In this document: positions 1 through 9,494 of the stretch, piece by piece
Layout of the letters: each line of letters starts with the position of its first letter
Position numbering within the stretch: the stretch's first letter is position 1
NCBI GenBank assembly: GCA_947502975.1
Contig: CANNBV010000001.1
Coordinates: forward strand, 186,001 to 250,000
DNA from: an uncultured Flavobacteriaceae bacterium
Lineage (GTDB): Bacteria; Bacteroidota; Bacteroidia; Flavobacteriales; Flavobacteriaceae
Length of the DNA: 64,000 nt
Direction of reading: 5' to 3'
Translations under genes and position numbers: made by a program
The notes under the pieces: generated by a model
Database searches by the model: none
Seen by the model: the letters and a program-made list of their open reading frames with translations, nothing else
Told to the model about the DNA's origin: nothing

Positions 1-402
1 CCATTTGTAAGTGTCGTCCCAAACAATTGATGCTGTGTTTGGAGGATGTTCACAGCGTCTTGCGTAAGGATCTGCTTTTTCCGTTTTTATGTCATCATGA
101 TGGCTTTGTATCTTGTATTTATAGATAGCACCTTTTTCAACCATTGGAATAAAACCTTCCCAAATACCGCTAGAATCCCAGCGTACATTTAGTTGGTGTT
201 CGCCTTCCATCCAATAATTAAAATCTCCAATTACTGAAACTTGTTTAGCGCTAGGTGCCCAAACAGCAAAATAAACACCATCAATACCATCAACGGTAAC
301 AAGGTGAGATCCGAATTTTTCATAAAGTCTGAAATGTTTTCCGCCTTTAAATAAATTGATATCGAATTCGGTAAATAAACTGTACGGTTTAACGTGTGCC
401 AT
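1..402 (-). CDS. glgB: 1,4-alpha-glucan branching enzyme, N-terminal part (cut by window edge)
   Basis: Only the first 134 codons are present; the reading frame runs off the left edge. The ATG lies at 402-400 and the product begins MAHVKPYSLFTEFDINLF. A CBM48/E-set domain typical of GlgB follows (FAVWAPSAKQVSVIGDFNYW, then YKYKIQ). In the family, this enzyme introduces alpha-1,6 branches into linear alpha-1,4-glucan. It is the last visible gene of the minus-strand glucan operon, 9 bp downstream of the maltokinase stop, so co-transcription is very likely. The catalytic GH13 barrel is outside the window, so the call rests on the N-terminal domain and on context. Confidence 0.9.
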   Translation of the reverse strand, partial: MAHVKPYSLFTEFDINLFKGGKHFRLYEKFGSHLVTVDGIDGVYFAVWAPSAKQVSVIGDFNYWMEGEHQLNVRWDSSGIWEGFIPMVEKGAIYKYKIQSHHDDIKTEKADPYARRCEHPPNTASIVWDDTYKW

Positions 403-411
403 AGTTTGTTG

Positions 412-2037
412 TTAGTTGTTTATAATGTTTGATATTCCTTTTAGAGGAATGATTGCCCATTGAGGGCGAGAATTAAGCTCATAACCTAATTCGTAAACCG
501 CTTTTTCTAGCAAAGCGTATTTTAATAAAAATATACGTTCTTGATTGTAGCCAATATTTAAATTGGCATGTCGCACTTCAGCAATGTAAGTACCTAAAAA
601 CAAACCGATAATATAATCGTATAGAAGTTCTCCTGCTTGGAAAAGGGTTTCTGGTGTATTGTTGTTTTCAGAGTTTTTAAAAATGGTTGTATAAATAGCG
701 TAATGAAAGCTTCTAAACAAGCCTGCTACATCTTTTAATGGAGGCTGTTTTACCTTTCTATCTCTTATAGTGCTTTCTGGTTCTCCTTCAAAATCTAGAA
801 TATAAAAATCATTGTCTTTTACTAGAATTTGTCCCAAATGATAATCACCATGAACTCGTATGCGCTGTCCTTTTAGTTTCGTCCAATCAAAGTTTACAAA
901 ACGTTTTCTGATGCTATTCTTTTTATCAAGAAATTCTTGCGCCAGTTGCAAAGCCATGCCATCTAGTTTGTGCAGATTGTTTTCAACCGTATTTAATCTA
1001 TTTTGAAATTGATAAAGCAATCTGTTTTTTAACCAAACTTCGTAATCGCCATTATAATGTGCTGGCGTAAAAGCCATTTCTTCAAATTCAGAACCTAATT
1101 CAACATGCATTTCTGCAGTTCTATGAGCAAGCTTTTGTATTTTTTTTAGAAAATCTAAACCTACCCAATCAATCAGAACCGGAGGAATATCATTGATGCT
1201 TAATTTTAAAAAACGTTCAGTTTTAGCAACATTAGCAATATCAATATTTTTTATGTCGAAGTCATCAAAAATGCGTTCGAACTCTTTCAGCATATAATCC
1301 CATGCATCGCCTTGATTTGGAATCATTTTTTGCAATAATGCAATAGTAATAATATCTTTATCAGAATCTATAATATTGATACTTCCTAAATACGGAGGCG
1401 TGTTTTTAAATTCTCGTTTTTCAGATAAATAACGACTCATTTCGTAGTCTGGATTTTTATCAGAATAAATTCTTCTAAAAAACTTTAAAACATAGCTATC
1501 ATTATAAATGATAGATGTATTGCTTTGCTCCAGCCCCATAAATCTTGAAGATGTATAGCCTTTATCTTCAAGCAGTACACTTCTATGGTACCTCACTTTA
1601 GTACGATCTACGGGTTCTGCCGTTAGAATTCGCTCAAAAGTTAATTTTCTAAATGCTTCTAAGTTTACTGCATCAATAATATATCCTTTGTCACCCTTAA
1701 TTGAAACTGGAAGTATGCGGTCTTTCTCAACAAAGCTTTCATCGGTAACAAAAGCTATAGGTAAAAAGTAATGTTGATAAAATGCTTCAACGAAATTAAC
1801 CTCTAATATTAACCCAAAATACACTTCTTCCTTCTGTTGAATTCTGAAATATTCTGAAAGCTCTATATATTTTAATTTGCTTGCCTTGCCGCCATACCAA
1901 CGTTGTTTTTGGATGTACTCTTCTAAAACATCAGATAAGAACACTGATAGAAATTTTGAATCGTCTAGGAGTTGTTCCCAGGCAACATCAAAAACTAAAG
2001 GTGTTTTTATGTTATTTTTAGAAGAGGTTTCAAGCAT
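412..2037 (-). CDS. mak: maltokinase (phosphotransferase with aminoglycoside-kinase fold)
   Basis: 541 residues. An N-terminal cap region carries the QRWYGGKASK motif (about 45-54) seen in maltokinases and TreS-linked kinases. The catalytic loop HGDYHLGQIL (396-405) and the metal-binding LDFEGEP (414-420) are those of the APH-like kinase fold. The family phosphorylates maltose to maltose-1-phosphate with ATP, the substrate of GlgE. It lies 4 bp downstream of glgE and directly upstream of glgB, which fits that role. No trehalose synthase domain is fused to it and no treS lies in the window, so the source of maltose is not visible. Assignment to maltokinase rather than another sugar kinase rests on motifs plus context. 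Confidence 0.85.
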   Translation of the reverse strand: MLETSSKNNIKTPLVFDVAWEQLLDDSKFLSVFLSDVLEEYIQKQRWYGGKASKLKYIELSEYFRIQQKEEVYFGLILEVNFVEAFYQHYFLPIAFVTDESFVEKDRILPVSIKGDKGYIIDAVNLEAFRKLTFERILTAEPVDRTKVRYHRSVLLEDKGYTSSRFMGLEQSNTSIIYNDSYVLKFFRRIYSDKNPDYEMSRYLSEKREFKNTPPYLGSINIIDSDKDIITIALLQKMIPNQGDAWDYMLKEFERIFDDFDIKNIDIANVAKTERFLKLSINDIPPVLIDWVGLDFLKKIQKLAHRTAEMHVELGSEFEEMAFTPAHYNGDYEVWLKNRLLYQFQNRLNTVENNLHKLDGMALQLAQEFLDKKNSIRKRFVNFDWTKLKGQRIRVHGDYHLGQILVKDNDFYILDFEGEPESTIRDRKVKQPPLKDVAGLFRSFHYAIYTTIFKNSENNNTPETLFQAGELLYDYIIGLFLGTYIAEVRHANLNIGYNQERIFLLKYALLEKAVYELGYELNSRPQWAIIPLKGISNIINN

Positions 2038-2041
2038 ATAA

Positions 2042-3982
2042 TTACTTGTTTATATTGAAAATATGGAAAGGCAATGACGGATGTAACTCCACGAAATTCC
2101 ATTCATTATGCCAATTGTAGCGATTATCGGTTATTAGATCATGCATTTCTAAATTATGCCCGGCATGGACACCTAATTCGTGCAATGGCATCTGTACGGA
2201 GCCCTGCTGAGAGTTATGGTCATCTAAACTAATAACAACAAAAACGTGATTGGTTTTGGCATCGTTCCATTTATAAAATGCAATTAAATTATCATTTTCA
2301 ACATAACAGAATTTTATATTATTTGTTTGCTGTAATGCCTCATTGTGATGCCTTATATAATTTATTTTTGCAATTACCGTGGTGAGTTTGTTTTGAATGT
2401 TCCAATCATAATGTGCAATCTGGAATTTTTCAGAGTTGAGATATTCTTCCTTTCCAAGTAAAGAATCAGACAACATATATTCAAAAACAGGACCATATAT
2501 TCCAATACTTGAGCTTAAAGTGGCAGCTAACACATAACGTTGTATGTGTTTAGAATCTCCTGTGCCTTGTAAAGGAAAAGGGTTAATGTCTGGTGTGTTT
2601 GGCCAGAAATTAGGTTGCATATACTCCTTTAATTCGGTTTTGGTCAACTCTTCTACATACTCTATTAACTCATGTTTTGTATTACGCCAAGTAAAATAAG
2701 TATAAGACTGTGTATAGCCTTGTTTTGCCAATTGTTGCATAACTTTTGGCGCAGTGAATGCTTCTGCTAAAAAGATTACGTTGGGATGTTTCTTCTTTAC
2801 TTTTGTGATAATCCAGTTCCAGAAATAAAACGGTTTTGTATGCGGATTGTCTACTCTAAATATTTCTATTCCACAATCAATCCAGTGCAATAAAACGTCT
2901 AGGCATTCTTCCCAAAGTGCTTTATAATCTTCGCTTTCCCAATAAATTGGTAATATATCTTGGTATTTTTTTGGTGGATTTTCAGCATATTGTACAGTGC
3001 CATCGGGTCGCCATTTAAACCATTTTGGGTGTGCTTTTACCCAAGGATGATCTGGAGCAGCCTGTAACGCATAATCCATAGCAATTTCTAAATCTTGTTC
3101 TTTTGCTTTTTGAATTAAAGCTTTAAAATCATCTAGATTTCCCAATTGAGGATGGATCGCTTTGTGATCACCATGTTTTGATCCTACTCCCCAAGTAGAA
3201 CCTACATCACCATCCTTAGCTTCAGTAGTGTTGTTTTTACCTTTTCTGTTTACTTCACCTATTGGGTGAATTGGAGGTAAATACACCACATCAAACCCCA
3301 TGTTTTTAATTTTCGGCAATAAGCGCTCACAGTCTTTAAATGTACCATGAACTCCTTCTTGCTCTGAAGCAGAGCGAGGAAAGAACTCATACCATGTGCT
3401 GAATCTTGCTTTTTTTCTGTCTACATAAACTTGGTAGTCTTTTGATGTGTTTTCTAAGAACTTGATAGGGTTGTTGAAGAAAATCTCGTACAATTTATCT
3501 GAAGTTGCTTCATTAATAGCTTCTCCATAATTATCTTCATTTTGAAAAATAGTTTGCAGATGCTTTAAATAGGTTTTATCTTCTTCAGATGTTACTTTTT
3601 TAAGCATTTGTTTTATGTATTCCACACCTTCTAAAAGTTCAGAAATTACATATTGGCCGTCATCTATTTTTCGAATGATACCATGCCTCCAATTTAAAGC
3701 ATAATCTACCCAAGCTTCAACTTTATAGGTATAAAACCCTTGTTTTTTTACAGTAAATGCAGCTTGCCATTCGTCATTAAAATCTAATGACATTCTAGTT
3801 TCAGTCCATTTTTTTTCATTTTCATGCTTAATTAAAACCGAAGCGCCCAAAACGTCATGACCATCGGCTAAAATAAAAGCTCTTACATTAACAATTTCGT
3901 TTACTATTCTTTTTATATAATACGCACCACAATTTATACTTGGCGAAACATAATCAATTACAACTCGTCTTTGGTCTTGCAT
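2042..3982 (-). CDS. glgE: alpha-1,4-glucan:maltose-1-phosphate maltosyltransferase GlgE
   Basis: 646 residues, the usual GlgE size. An N-terminal domain (about 1-185) precedes a GH13_3 barrel. Visible motifs are YLPPIHPIG (234-242), the nucleophile region FRVDNPHTKPF with Asp378, the acid/base region FLAEAFTAP with Glu407, and the GlgE-typical stretch NFWPNTPDI. The enzyme transfers maltosyl units from alpha-maltose-1-phosphate to the non-reducing end of a growing alpha-glucan in the cytoplasm. The start ATG (3982) lies 31 bp after the glgC stop, and the 3' end is 4 bp from the kinase gene. All catalytic positions look intact. Confidence 0.95.
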   Translation of the reverse strand: MQDQRRVVIDYVSPSINCGAYYIKRIVNEIVNVRAFILADGHDVLGASVLIKHENEKKWTETRMSLDFNDEWQAAFTVKKQGFYTYKVEAWVDYALNWRHGIIRKIDDGQYVISELLEGVEYIKQMLKKVTSEEDKTYLKHLQTIFQNEDNYGEAINEATSDKLYEIFFNNPIKFLENTSKDYQVYVDRKKARFSTWYEFFPRSASEQEGVHGTFKDCERLLPKIKNMGFDVVYLPPIHPIGEVNRKGKNNTTEAKDGDVGSTWGVGSKHGDHKAIHPQLGNLDDFKALIQKAKEQDLEIAMDYALQAAPDHPWVKAHPKWFKWRPDGTVQYAENPPKKYQDILPIYWESEDYKALWEECLDVLLHWIDCGIEIFRVDNPHTKPFYFWNWIITKVKKKHPNVIFLAEAFTAPKVMQQLAKQGYTQSYTYFTWRNTKHELIEYVEELTKTELKEYMQPNFWPNTPDINPFPLQGTGDSKHIQRYVLAATLSSSIGIYGPVFEYMLSDSLLGKEEYLNSEKFQIAHYDWNIQNKLTTVIAKINYIRHHNEALQQTNNIKFCYVENDNLIAFYKWNDAKTNHVFVVISLDDHNSQQGSVQMPLHELGVHAGHNLEMHDLITDNRYNWHNEWNFVELHPSLPFHIFNINK

Positions 3983-4013
3983 TTGTTAGATTAAATAAGG
4001 ATAAACAAAAGTT

Positions 4014-5279
4014 TTATATTACGGTTCCTTTAGGAATTACCGCCCCCTTTTTGATGACAACGATACCTTGTTTTACCATGTAAGTATCGGTTTCTACTTC
4101 TTCCAGATGTGAGCCTCCATTTATTCTTACGTCATCACCAATACGACAATTTTTATCTAAAATGGCATTTTTTATGAAGCAGCGCTCCCCAATACCCATA
4201 AGAATAGGCACTTCATTTCTATCTGCTTCTAAAATGTTTTCGTAGGTATCAGACCCCATCATATAAGTATTTATTACTGTAGATTCGTCTCCAATTCTTG
4301 ACCGAATACCAATAACGGATTTTTCAATTTTCGCAGCACTAACGATACAGCCCTCAGCAATAACCGATTTTTCCACCATTGTACCCGCCAGTTTAGTTGT
4401 TGGTAGCATTCTTGCTCTGGTATAAATACGTTTTTTCTTGTCGTATAAGTCAAATTGAGGAATATCATCAGTTAAACCAATATTGGCCTCGAAGAACGAA
4501 TCAATGTTTCCTATATCTGTCCAGTAGCCTTCATACTGGTAGCTTACTGTTTTATGTTTGTCTATGGCTTGTGGAATAATTTCTTTTCCAAAATCATTAG
4601 TGTCTGGGTCATTCATGAGTTCTTCTAAAAGTTCACGATTAAATACGTAAATCCCCATAGAAGCCAAATAGTGTCGCCCTTCATTTTTCATATCATCACT
4701 AACATCAGAAGTCCAATCTGGTAATAAACTAGCATCTGGTTTTTCTATAAATGAAGTGATTACATTTTTATCATCAGATTTTAAAATACCAAATTCGGTA
4801 GCATCTTTAGCGTTTACAGGAATTGTAGCAATAGATATTTTGGCCTTACTTTTTTTGTGTTCGTTTATCAAACGTTCATAATCCATTTGATATAATTGAT
4901 CTCCAGACAGGATTAAGAAATATTTAAAATCATGTCTTAGGAAATGATGCATGCTTTGACGAACGGCATCAGCTGTTCCTTGAAACCAGGTTTTGTTGTG
5001 TGGTGTTTGTTCTGCAGCTAATACGTCTACAAACGCAGAACTAAAAAAACTGAAGTGATAGGTGTTTTTTATATGACGGTTTAAGGACGCAGAGTTAAAC
5101 TGCGTAAGCACAAACATGCGTTTTATGTCTGCATTGATACAATTTGAAATAGGTATATCAACTAATCTATACTTTCCTGCAATTGGAACTGCTGGTTTAG
5201 AGCGTTCTTTTGTAAGAGGATAAAGTCTTGAACCTTGTCCTCCCCCTAAAATTATAGCTAATACGTCGTTGTTTATCAT
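4014..5279 (-). CDS. glgC: glucose-1-phosphate adenylyltransferase (ADP-glucose pyrophosphorylase)
   Basis: 421 residues. The nucleotidyltransferase signature GGGQGSRLYPLTKERSKPAV begins near residue 12, followed by YRLVDIPISNC. Other family blocks are the WFQGTADAVRQ motif (about 99-109), SGDQLY, IEKPDAS and the YWTDIGNIDSF block. The C-terminal third is a left-handed beta-helix of hexapeptide repeats. It makes ADP-glucose from ATP and glucose-1-phosphate, the committed step for glycogen and for the GlgM route to maltose-1-phosphate. It sits between the GT4 synthase and glgE in the same operon with gaps of about 26-31 bp. Confidence 0.95.
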   Translation of the reverse strand: MINNDVLAIILGGGQGSRLYPLTKERSKPAVPIAGKYRLVDIPISNCINADIKRMFVLTQFNSASLNRHIKNTYHFSFFSSAFVDVLAAEQTPHNKTWFQGTADAVRQSMHHFLRHDFKYFLILSGDQLYQMDYERLINEHKKSKAKISIATIPVNAKDATEFGILKSDDKNVITSFIEKPDASLLPDWTSDVSDDMKNEGRHYLASMGIYVFNRELLEELMNDPDTNDFGKEIIPQAIDKHKTVSYQYEGYWTDIGNIDSFFEANIGLTDDIPQFDLYDKKKRIYTRARMLPTTKLAGTMVEKSVIAEGCIVSAAKIEKSVIGIRSRIGDESTVINTYMMGSDTYENILEADRNEVPILMGIGERCFIKNAILDKNCRIGDDVRINGGSHLEEVETDTYMVKQGIVVIKKGAVIPKGTVI

Positions 5280-5305
5280 TTTTTAGTTGTTTTAGTTTGT
5301 GCTTG

Positions 5306-6508
5306 TTATATTAATGACTTGTATAGTTCTTCTGTTTGTTTTGCAATGGCAATCCAGTCAAAATAATCTTCTACGCGTTTTCTACCTTTTTTTGCCATAG
5401 ACGCTCTTAAGTCTTTATCGCTTATTACTTTATTTACACCGTTTGCTAAATCCCTTGCAAATTTATCAGGATCAATAGGTTCAAAAGGCGCTTCTGTTTG
5501 TTGTTCTAATGGAATTAAAAAACCAGTTTCGCCATCAACTACCACTTCTTTTATGCCACCTACAGCACTCGCAACCACAGCAGTATTACATGCCATTGCT
5601 TCAATATTAATAATCCCAAAAGGTTCATAAATTGATGGACAACAAAACACATCTGCATGAGAATATAACTGAATAATTTCTTCTTTAGTCACCATTTTGT
5701 CAATCCAAATGATGTTATTGCGTGTCTTTTTTACCTCATTAACAGCGTCTTCCATTTCAACACCAATGTCTTTAGTATCAGGAGCCCCAGCACACAGTAC
5801 GATTTGAGTATCTGGATCTATATATTTTATGGCATTAACTAAATGAATAATACCTTTTTGACGTGTAATACGCCCAACAAAAAGCACATAAGGTTTTGTT
5901 TTATCAACACCATACTCATCTAAAGTTGAAGTCTCTGAAGTTTGTACATATTGCTGTAAATTAATACCATTATAAATGACTTTAACCTTATTTTCATCCA
6001 CATTAAAATGCTTGATAACATCTTCTTTAGTTTCTTCTGATACTGCAATTAAAGCATCTGCCATTTCAATAGCTGTTTTTTCAACCCATGAAGATGCATC
6101 ATAACCGCGACCTAATTGCTCACGTTTCCAAGGCCTTAAAGGTTCCAAAGAATGTGTGGTGATTACTAAAGGTGTGCCATAGCATAATTTGGACATTATA
6201 CCAGCAAAATGAGAATACCACGTGTGGCAATGCACTACATCAGCATCAACGGCATCTGCATTCATATGCAGTCCTGTGGTTAGCGTTTTAAAAACCGATT
6301 TTAATTTATCATCAGTATTTTCGAAAACGCCATCTTCAAAAGGAAATCCTTTTACACTCAAACTGCCTTCTTTTGAATCTTGATCTCCAAAACATCTCAC
6401 ATCCAAATCCATCAATTTTGATAGTTCATCCGCTAAATATTCAACATGTACCCCTGCGCCACCGTAAACATATGGAGGAAATTCTCTAGTGTAAAAAAGT
6501 GCTTTCAT
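5306..6508 (-). CDS. GT4-type glycogen synthase / maltose-1-phosphate synthase (GlgM-like)
   Basis: 400 residues, much shorter than GT5 GlgA. It begins MKALFYTREFPPYVYGGAGV and carries the GT4 features HCHTWYSHFAG, VGRITRQKGI and the donor-site ES-type motif YEPFGIINIEAM. This is the actinobacterial 'GlgA' type; the mycobacterial member GlgM uses ADP-glucose and glucose-1-phosphate to make maltose-1-phosphate. Being first in an operon with glgC, glgE, a maltokinase and glgB favours the GlgM activity, although elongation of glucan cannot be excluded from sequence. A 500-bp non-coding leader lies upstream. Confidence 0.85.
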   Translation of the reverse strand: MKALFYTREFPPYVYGGAGVHVEYLADELSKLMDLDVRCFGDQDSKEGSLSVKGFPFEDGVFENTDDKLKSVFKTLTTGLHMNADAVDADVVHCHTWYSHFAGIMSKLCYGTPLVITTHSLEPLRPWKREQLGRGYDASSWVEKTAIEMADALIAVSEETKEDVIKHFNVDENKVKVIYNGINLQQYVQTSETSTLDEYGVDKTKPYVLFVGRITRQKGIIHLVNAIKYIDPDTQIVLCAGAPDTKDIGVEMEDAVNEVKKTRNNIIWIDKMVTKEEIIQLYSHADVFCCPSIYEPFGIINIEAMACNTAVVASAVGGIKEVVVDGETGFLIPLEQQTEAPFEPIDPDKFARDLANGVNKVISDKDLRASMAKKGRKRVEDYFDWIAIAKQTEELYKSLI

Positions 6509-7010
6509 ATATAATTATTATCAAAGAAACGTTTAAAAACAGCACAAAAAAAGGAAATTTAGCACCTAAATACCTCATTTAGTGAGATTAATTTAAAAAT
6601 TTATCAAATCGATTTAAGAACAACGTGATCATTTGAAATATAACAAAGTACAAGCCACTAGAATGCGAAATTGTTAATAACAATTTTGAACTTTTAAGAC
6701 AAACACTTAATAACACCAAACGACTGTAACATAGGGTATTTGGGGTTTTTGGCTGTCTATACTTATGTTTAGAAAGCCAGAGATGTAATTTACAAAATAA
6801 ATTATTAACAATTTTGAACTATAAAATTTTTACAGAAAAAAAAGTGTTTCAGAGTAAACAAGAGATATTCTATAAAAATTTTACATTTATGATAAATACC
6901 ATTGAAGAATATTGATGATTTAATTAAAAATCATGAAGAAAACAAAAAAGCTACTCCTATGAGACTAGAAATAGCTTTTAAATAGATGAAACTTATTTTG
7001 GTTTAGCAAA
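6509..7010. promoter_or_regulatory. 502-bp intergenic region upstream of the glucan operon
   Basis: No coding sequence is visible. It holds an odd-length palindrome ATTGTTAATAACAAT (6670-6684), and the 14-mer AACAATTTTGAACT occurs twice (6679-6692 and 6807-6820), the first overlapping the palindrome. These could be operator half-sites for the glgA/M promoter. I did not find a clear TAnnTTTG box on the minus strand. A terminator for the neighbouring gene occupies the right end. Confidence 0.35.
6944..6979 (-). terminator. Rho-independent terminator of the 254-residue protein gene
   Basis: Read on the minus strand, AAAAGCTA and TAGCTTTT form a stem around a loop of about 18 bases, followed by a run of T. 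It lies about 30 bp after the stop codon at 7011. Confidence 0.6.
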
Positions 7011-7775
7011 TTACCTTTTAGAACTGGCTAAATTCCAAACTAGTGAAAGTGCCAATATATTATTTTGATTGATGAACCCCCAAGTGTTATCACTTTTAAA
7101 TTCGCCACCACTCTCTGGTTTAAACGTATTGTTAATGTGAGCCAATACATTTGTTTGTAGCATTAAAGAAAGCGTAGAGGTAAGAATAATTTGAAACCCT
7201 ACCACTAGAGCAAGTGTTAATCGTGTAAAATCTGTCTTGCCACCACCATCAAAATCGTCTGCACCAAACGCATAAGCTACCATAAGCCCATAAAGGAAAT
7301 TAACTTGGTTATATCTGGTTATAGGTGTAAACATTAGCGCTCTAAACTGTATTTCTAAAAGTGATCTACTAAAGGAATCGCTGCTTAGTCCGCTGTAAAG
7401 AATTCCCAAAGAAACGTATAATGCAGAATTACTAAACATTGCAGCTCTTAAGTAATAAGCGGCATGAAGGCACCATAGGGTATCATCATCACCAAAGCCT
7501 ATTCCAGCACCTAGGGCCAATAGTGTTCTTGCAAAAACAGCAGCGACTTCCTGCGTGTTTTGATCTTCTAGAATATAAGATTCTTTAAATTCGTCGGTAA
7601 CTCCAAAGAGCTCGTTGGAGGCGACTTCAAGGTTTTCGGTTGCAAAGGATTCAATGTTGAAACTATCTTGGGTGTTGTCTAAAATAGTTTTGAAAATGTT
7701 GTCTTGGGCAAAAAGGTTGCTTGAAAAAAATAAAAGCAACGCAATGTAAATTAAATAAGGGTGTTTTGTTTTCAT
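7011..7775 (-). CDS. exported outer-membrane beta-barrel-like protein, unknown function
   Basis: 254 residues with a clear signal peptide (cleavage after NLFAQ, about residue 24). From about residue 70 on, alternating hydrophobic and aromatic strands with short polar turns suggest a small beta-barrel; this is inferred from pattern only. The segment GGEFKSDNTWGFINQNN near the C-terminus closely matches GGEFKTDDTSLLLNKDN at the end of the neighbouring protein (8001-9404), so the two share at least a C-terminal module. It has its own terminator, and the gap to the next gene contains another, so it appears monocistronic. I do not recognise a named family. Confidence 0.6.
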   Translation of the reverse strand: MKTKHPYLIYIALLLFFSSNLFAQDNIFKTILDNTQDSFNIESFATENLEVASNELFGVTDEFKESYILEDQNTQEVAAVFARTLLALGAGIGFGDDDTLWCLHAAYYLRAAMFSNSALYVSLGILYSGLSSDSFSRSLLEIQFRALMFTPITRYNQVNFLYGLMVAYAFGADDFDGGGKTDFTRLTLALVVGFQIILTSTLSLMLQTNVLAHINNTFKPESGGEFKSDNTWGFINQNNILALSLVWNLASSKR

Positions 7776-7948
7776 AATATGTGGTTTGATTAGTTATTTG
7801 TTTTTGATAAAAGAAAGACTAAACCACACGGTAAATCGAAGCGAGTGTTTCAAATTACAATAAAATTTTGAATTAAGCAACTGTTTTACAGTGTTTTAGA
7901 CTTTTTGAATGAGTATTGTGTTCTTAATGAAATTGATGAACTAAGGTT

Positions 7949-7980
7949 AAAAAGAGGTTTCGTAAATAGAAACCTCTTTT
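7949..7980 (-). terminator. Rho-independent terminator after the 467-residue protein gene
   Basis: AAAAAGAGGTTTC / GAAACCTCTTTT forms a 12-bp stem around CGTAAATA-type loop bases, just past the stop at 8001 on the minus strand. The same GAGGTTTC stem sequence is reused in the terminator at 9495-9530. Confidence 0.75.
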
Positions 7981-8000
7981 CAAAAGGGTCTCAATTAAAC

Positions 8001-9404
8001 TCAAAAATTAAATCTTATACCTAGTTTTAGTGGATTATCTTTGTTTAACAATAGGGAAGTATCATCTGTTTTAAATTCGCCACCAGCATCATTTTTAAAA
8101 GTTATGGTTTCATAATTAAGTATTGGAAATTGTCCGAACAGTGACCAATTCTCACACACGCGAATATTAATACCACCATAAATACAGGCTCTTATTCCAG
8201 AGAGATCATCCATAGAAAACCCGTTATCACTATTTCCTGTGACATAACTACCCATTAATCCGGCTACAAATTGGGTATCGTTGTTTTCAGTAATTCCTGT
8301 ATGGTATTGTATTTTTGGGCCTATTTTGAATCTATTCGAGCTGGCGTCATTGAATGACCAATTTGAATACGAACCTTCCAATCCAGCATACCAAGCGTTT
8401 TCATCTCCTGGGCTAATCTTTAATAAATATTCTGCAAATGCGCAATATGATATCTCTTCAAAATCTCTAGCAGCTCCAAAACCTACACCTCCTCCGATAT
8501 ATTGGTCAGGCATTATATCATCGATGTATGCTATTTGAGGCTCTGTTGAAATAGGTTCTTCTTCTTGTTTTAATGGACAACATTCTAATTCTTTTACTGT
8601 TGCGGTGGGGTTTACAGGCTGATTAAAGGAAATTTTTTTGCTTGTAAATAAACCTGAAACAGTTGCTTCATATTCGAACAAGCCTTTTTTAAGTTTTCTT
8701 TCTTCTCCTTTAAATTTGCACTCACAGTCTACCGTTACAATTGTTTTAATGCTGTAGACAATATTCGGATAATCAAATTTTATTATTTTTAATTCTGAAT
8801 TCATTTTTAATAAGCAACCATCAGAAGTAAAAGGACCATTATACCCAACATTAAGTTTTGGTTGGTTAAAGAAAAGTTCATAATTTTCGTAAAGGCTTCG
8901 TAAAGCTTCAACATCGCTTCTCATTTTACCTTCTAGATTCCCATTTGCATTATACTCCAGTACAGATTTTTCCCCCTTTATATCTCCTATATCTTTGCCT
9001 GTTAAAGCGTATACAAAATCATTAAAGTTTTTAGTGCTACTATATGCATTTAGTGCTTTATCGGTAAGAGTATTAAAATTTCCTTTATCAAATTCTTCGG
9101 CAAAACTATTTTGTATTTCATCATTAGTAATCATCACTAGGCTTAAATTAATGCTAGCATATAGATTCACTATTTTTTCCGAATCAGGAACCTTATCAAT
9201 GAGCTCTTGAGCATTGCAATTACCTTTGCTAAATGACGAGACGAGTTTAGCATTTTTCATCATATCGCTAAAGGCGTCCTGTATTTGTTTTTTAGAATTC
9301 TCATCAATTTTTGATAAATAACGATTAAGTTGAGCAGAGACAGTTGTGACGTTTAGAAAAATAACAAAAATAAATAATAGCTTAATAAATTGTTTTGTTT
9401 TCAT
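8001..9404 (-). CDS. exported two-part protein with C-terminal outer-membrane barrel-like domain, unknown function
   Basis: The chosen start is the ATG at 9404, giving 467 residues and the signal peptide MKTKQFIKLLFIFVIFLNVT (cleavage after VSAQ). An upstream ATG would add 16 residues ahead of the signal and is less likely. Residues about 25-270 look globular, with Cys pairs such as VDCECKF and ECCPLKQ. From about 300, a glycine-rich start (QYIGGGVGFGAARDF) leads into alternating strands ending in an aromatic-terminated strand (KLGIRFNF), typical of a small outer-membrane barrel of PorT/OmpA-like type. The C-terminal GGEFKTDDT motif is shared with the 254-residue neighbour. No named family recognised. 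Confidence 0.65.
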   Translation of the reverse strand: MKTKQFIKLLFIFVIFLNVTTVSAQLNRYLSKIDENSKKQIQDAFSDMMKNAKLVSSFSKGNCNAQELIDKVPDSEKIVNLYASINLSLVMITNDEIQNSFAEEFDKGNFNTLTDKALNAYSSTKNFNDFVYALTGKDIGDIKGEKSVLEYNANGNLEGKMRSDVEALRSLYENYELFFNQPKLNVGYNGPFTSDGCLLKMNSELKIIKFDYPNIVYSIKTIVTVDCECKFKGEERKLKKGLFEYEATVSGLFTSKKISFNQPVNPTATVKELECCPLKQEEEPISTEPQIAYIDDIMPDQYIGGGVGFGAARDFEEISYCAFAEYLLKISPGDENAWYAGLEGSYSNWSFNDASSNRFKIGPKIQYHTGITENNDTQFVAGLMGSYVTGNSDNGFSMDDLSGIRACIYGGINIRVCENWSLFGQFPILNYETITFKNDAGGEFKTDDTSLLLNKDNPLKLGIRFNF

Positions 9405-9458
9405 AATGTATGGGTTTAAATTGATTATCAATAAAATTAACCACGGTAACACTTTAAC

Positions 9459-9478
9459 ACAATACCAGAGTTCAGGTA
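9459..9478. repeat. 20-bp direct repeat, copy 1 (upstream of the 467-residue protein gene)
   Basis: ACAATACCAGAGTTCAGGTA is identical to 9673-9692. This copy lies 55 bp upstream of the start at 9404, between that gene and the kinase terminator. Confidence 0.7.
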
Positions 9479-9494
9479 GATTTTATGTTGTAAT

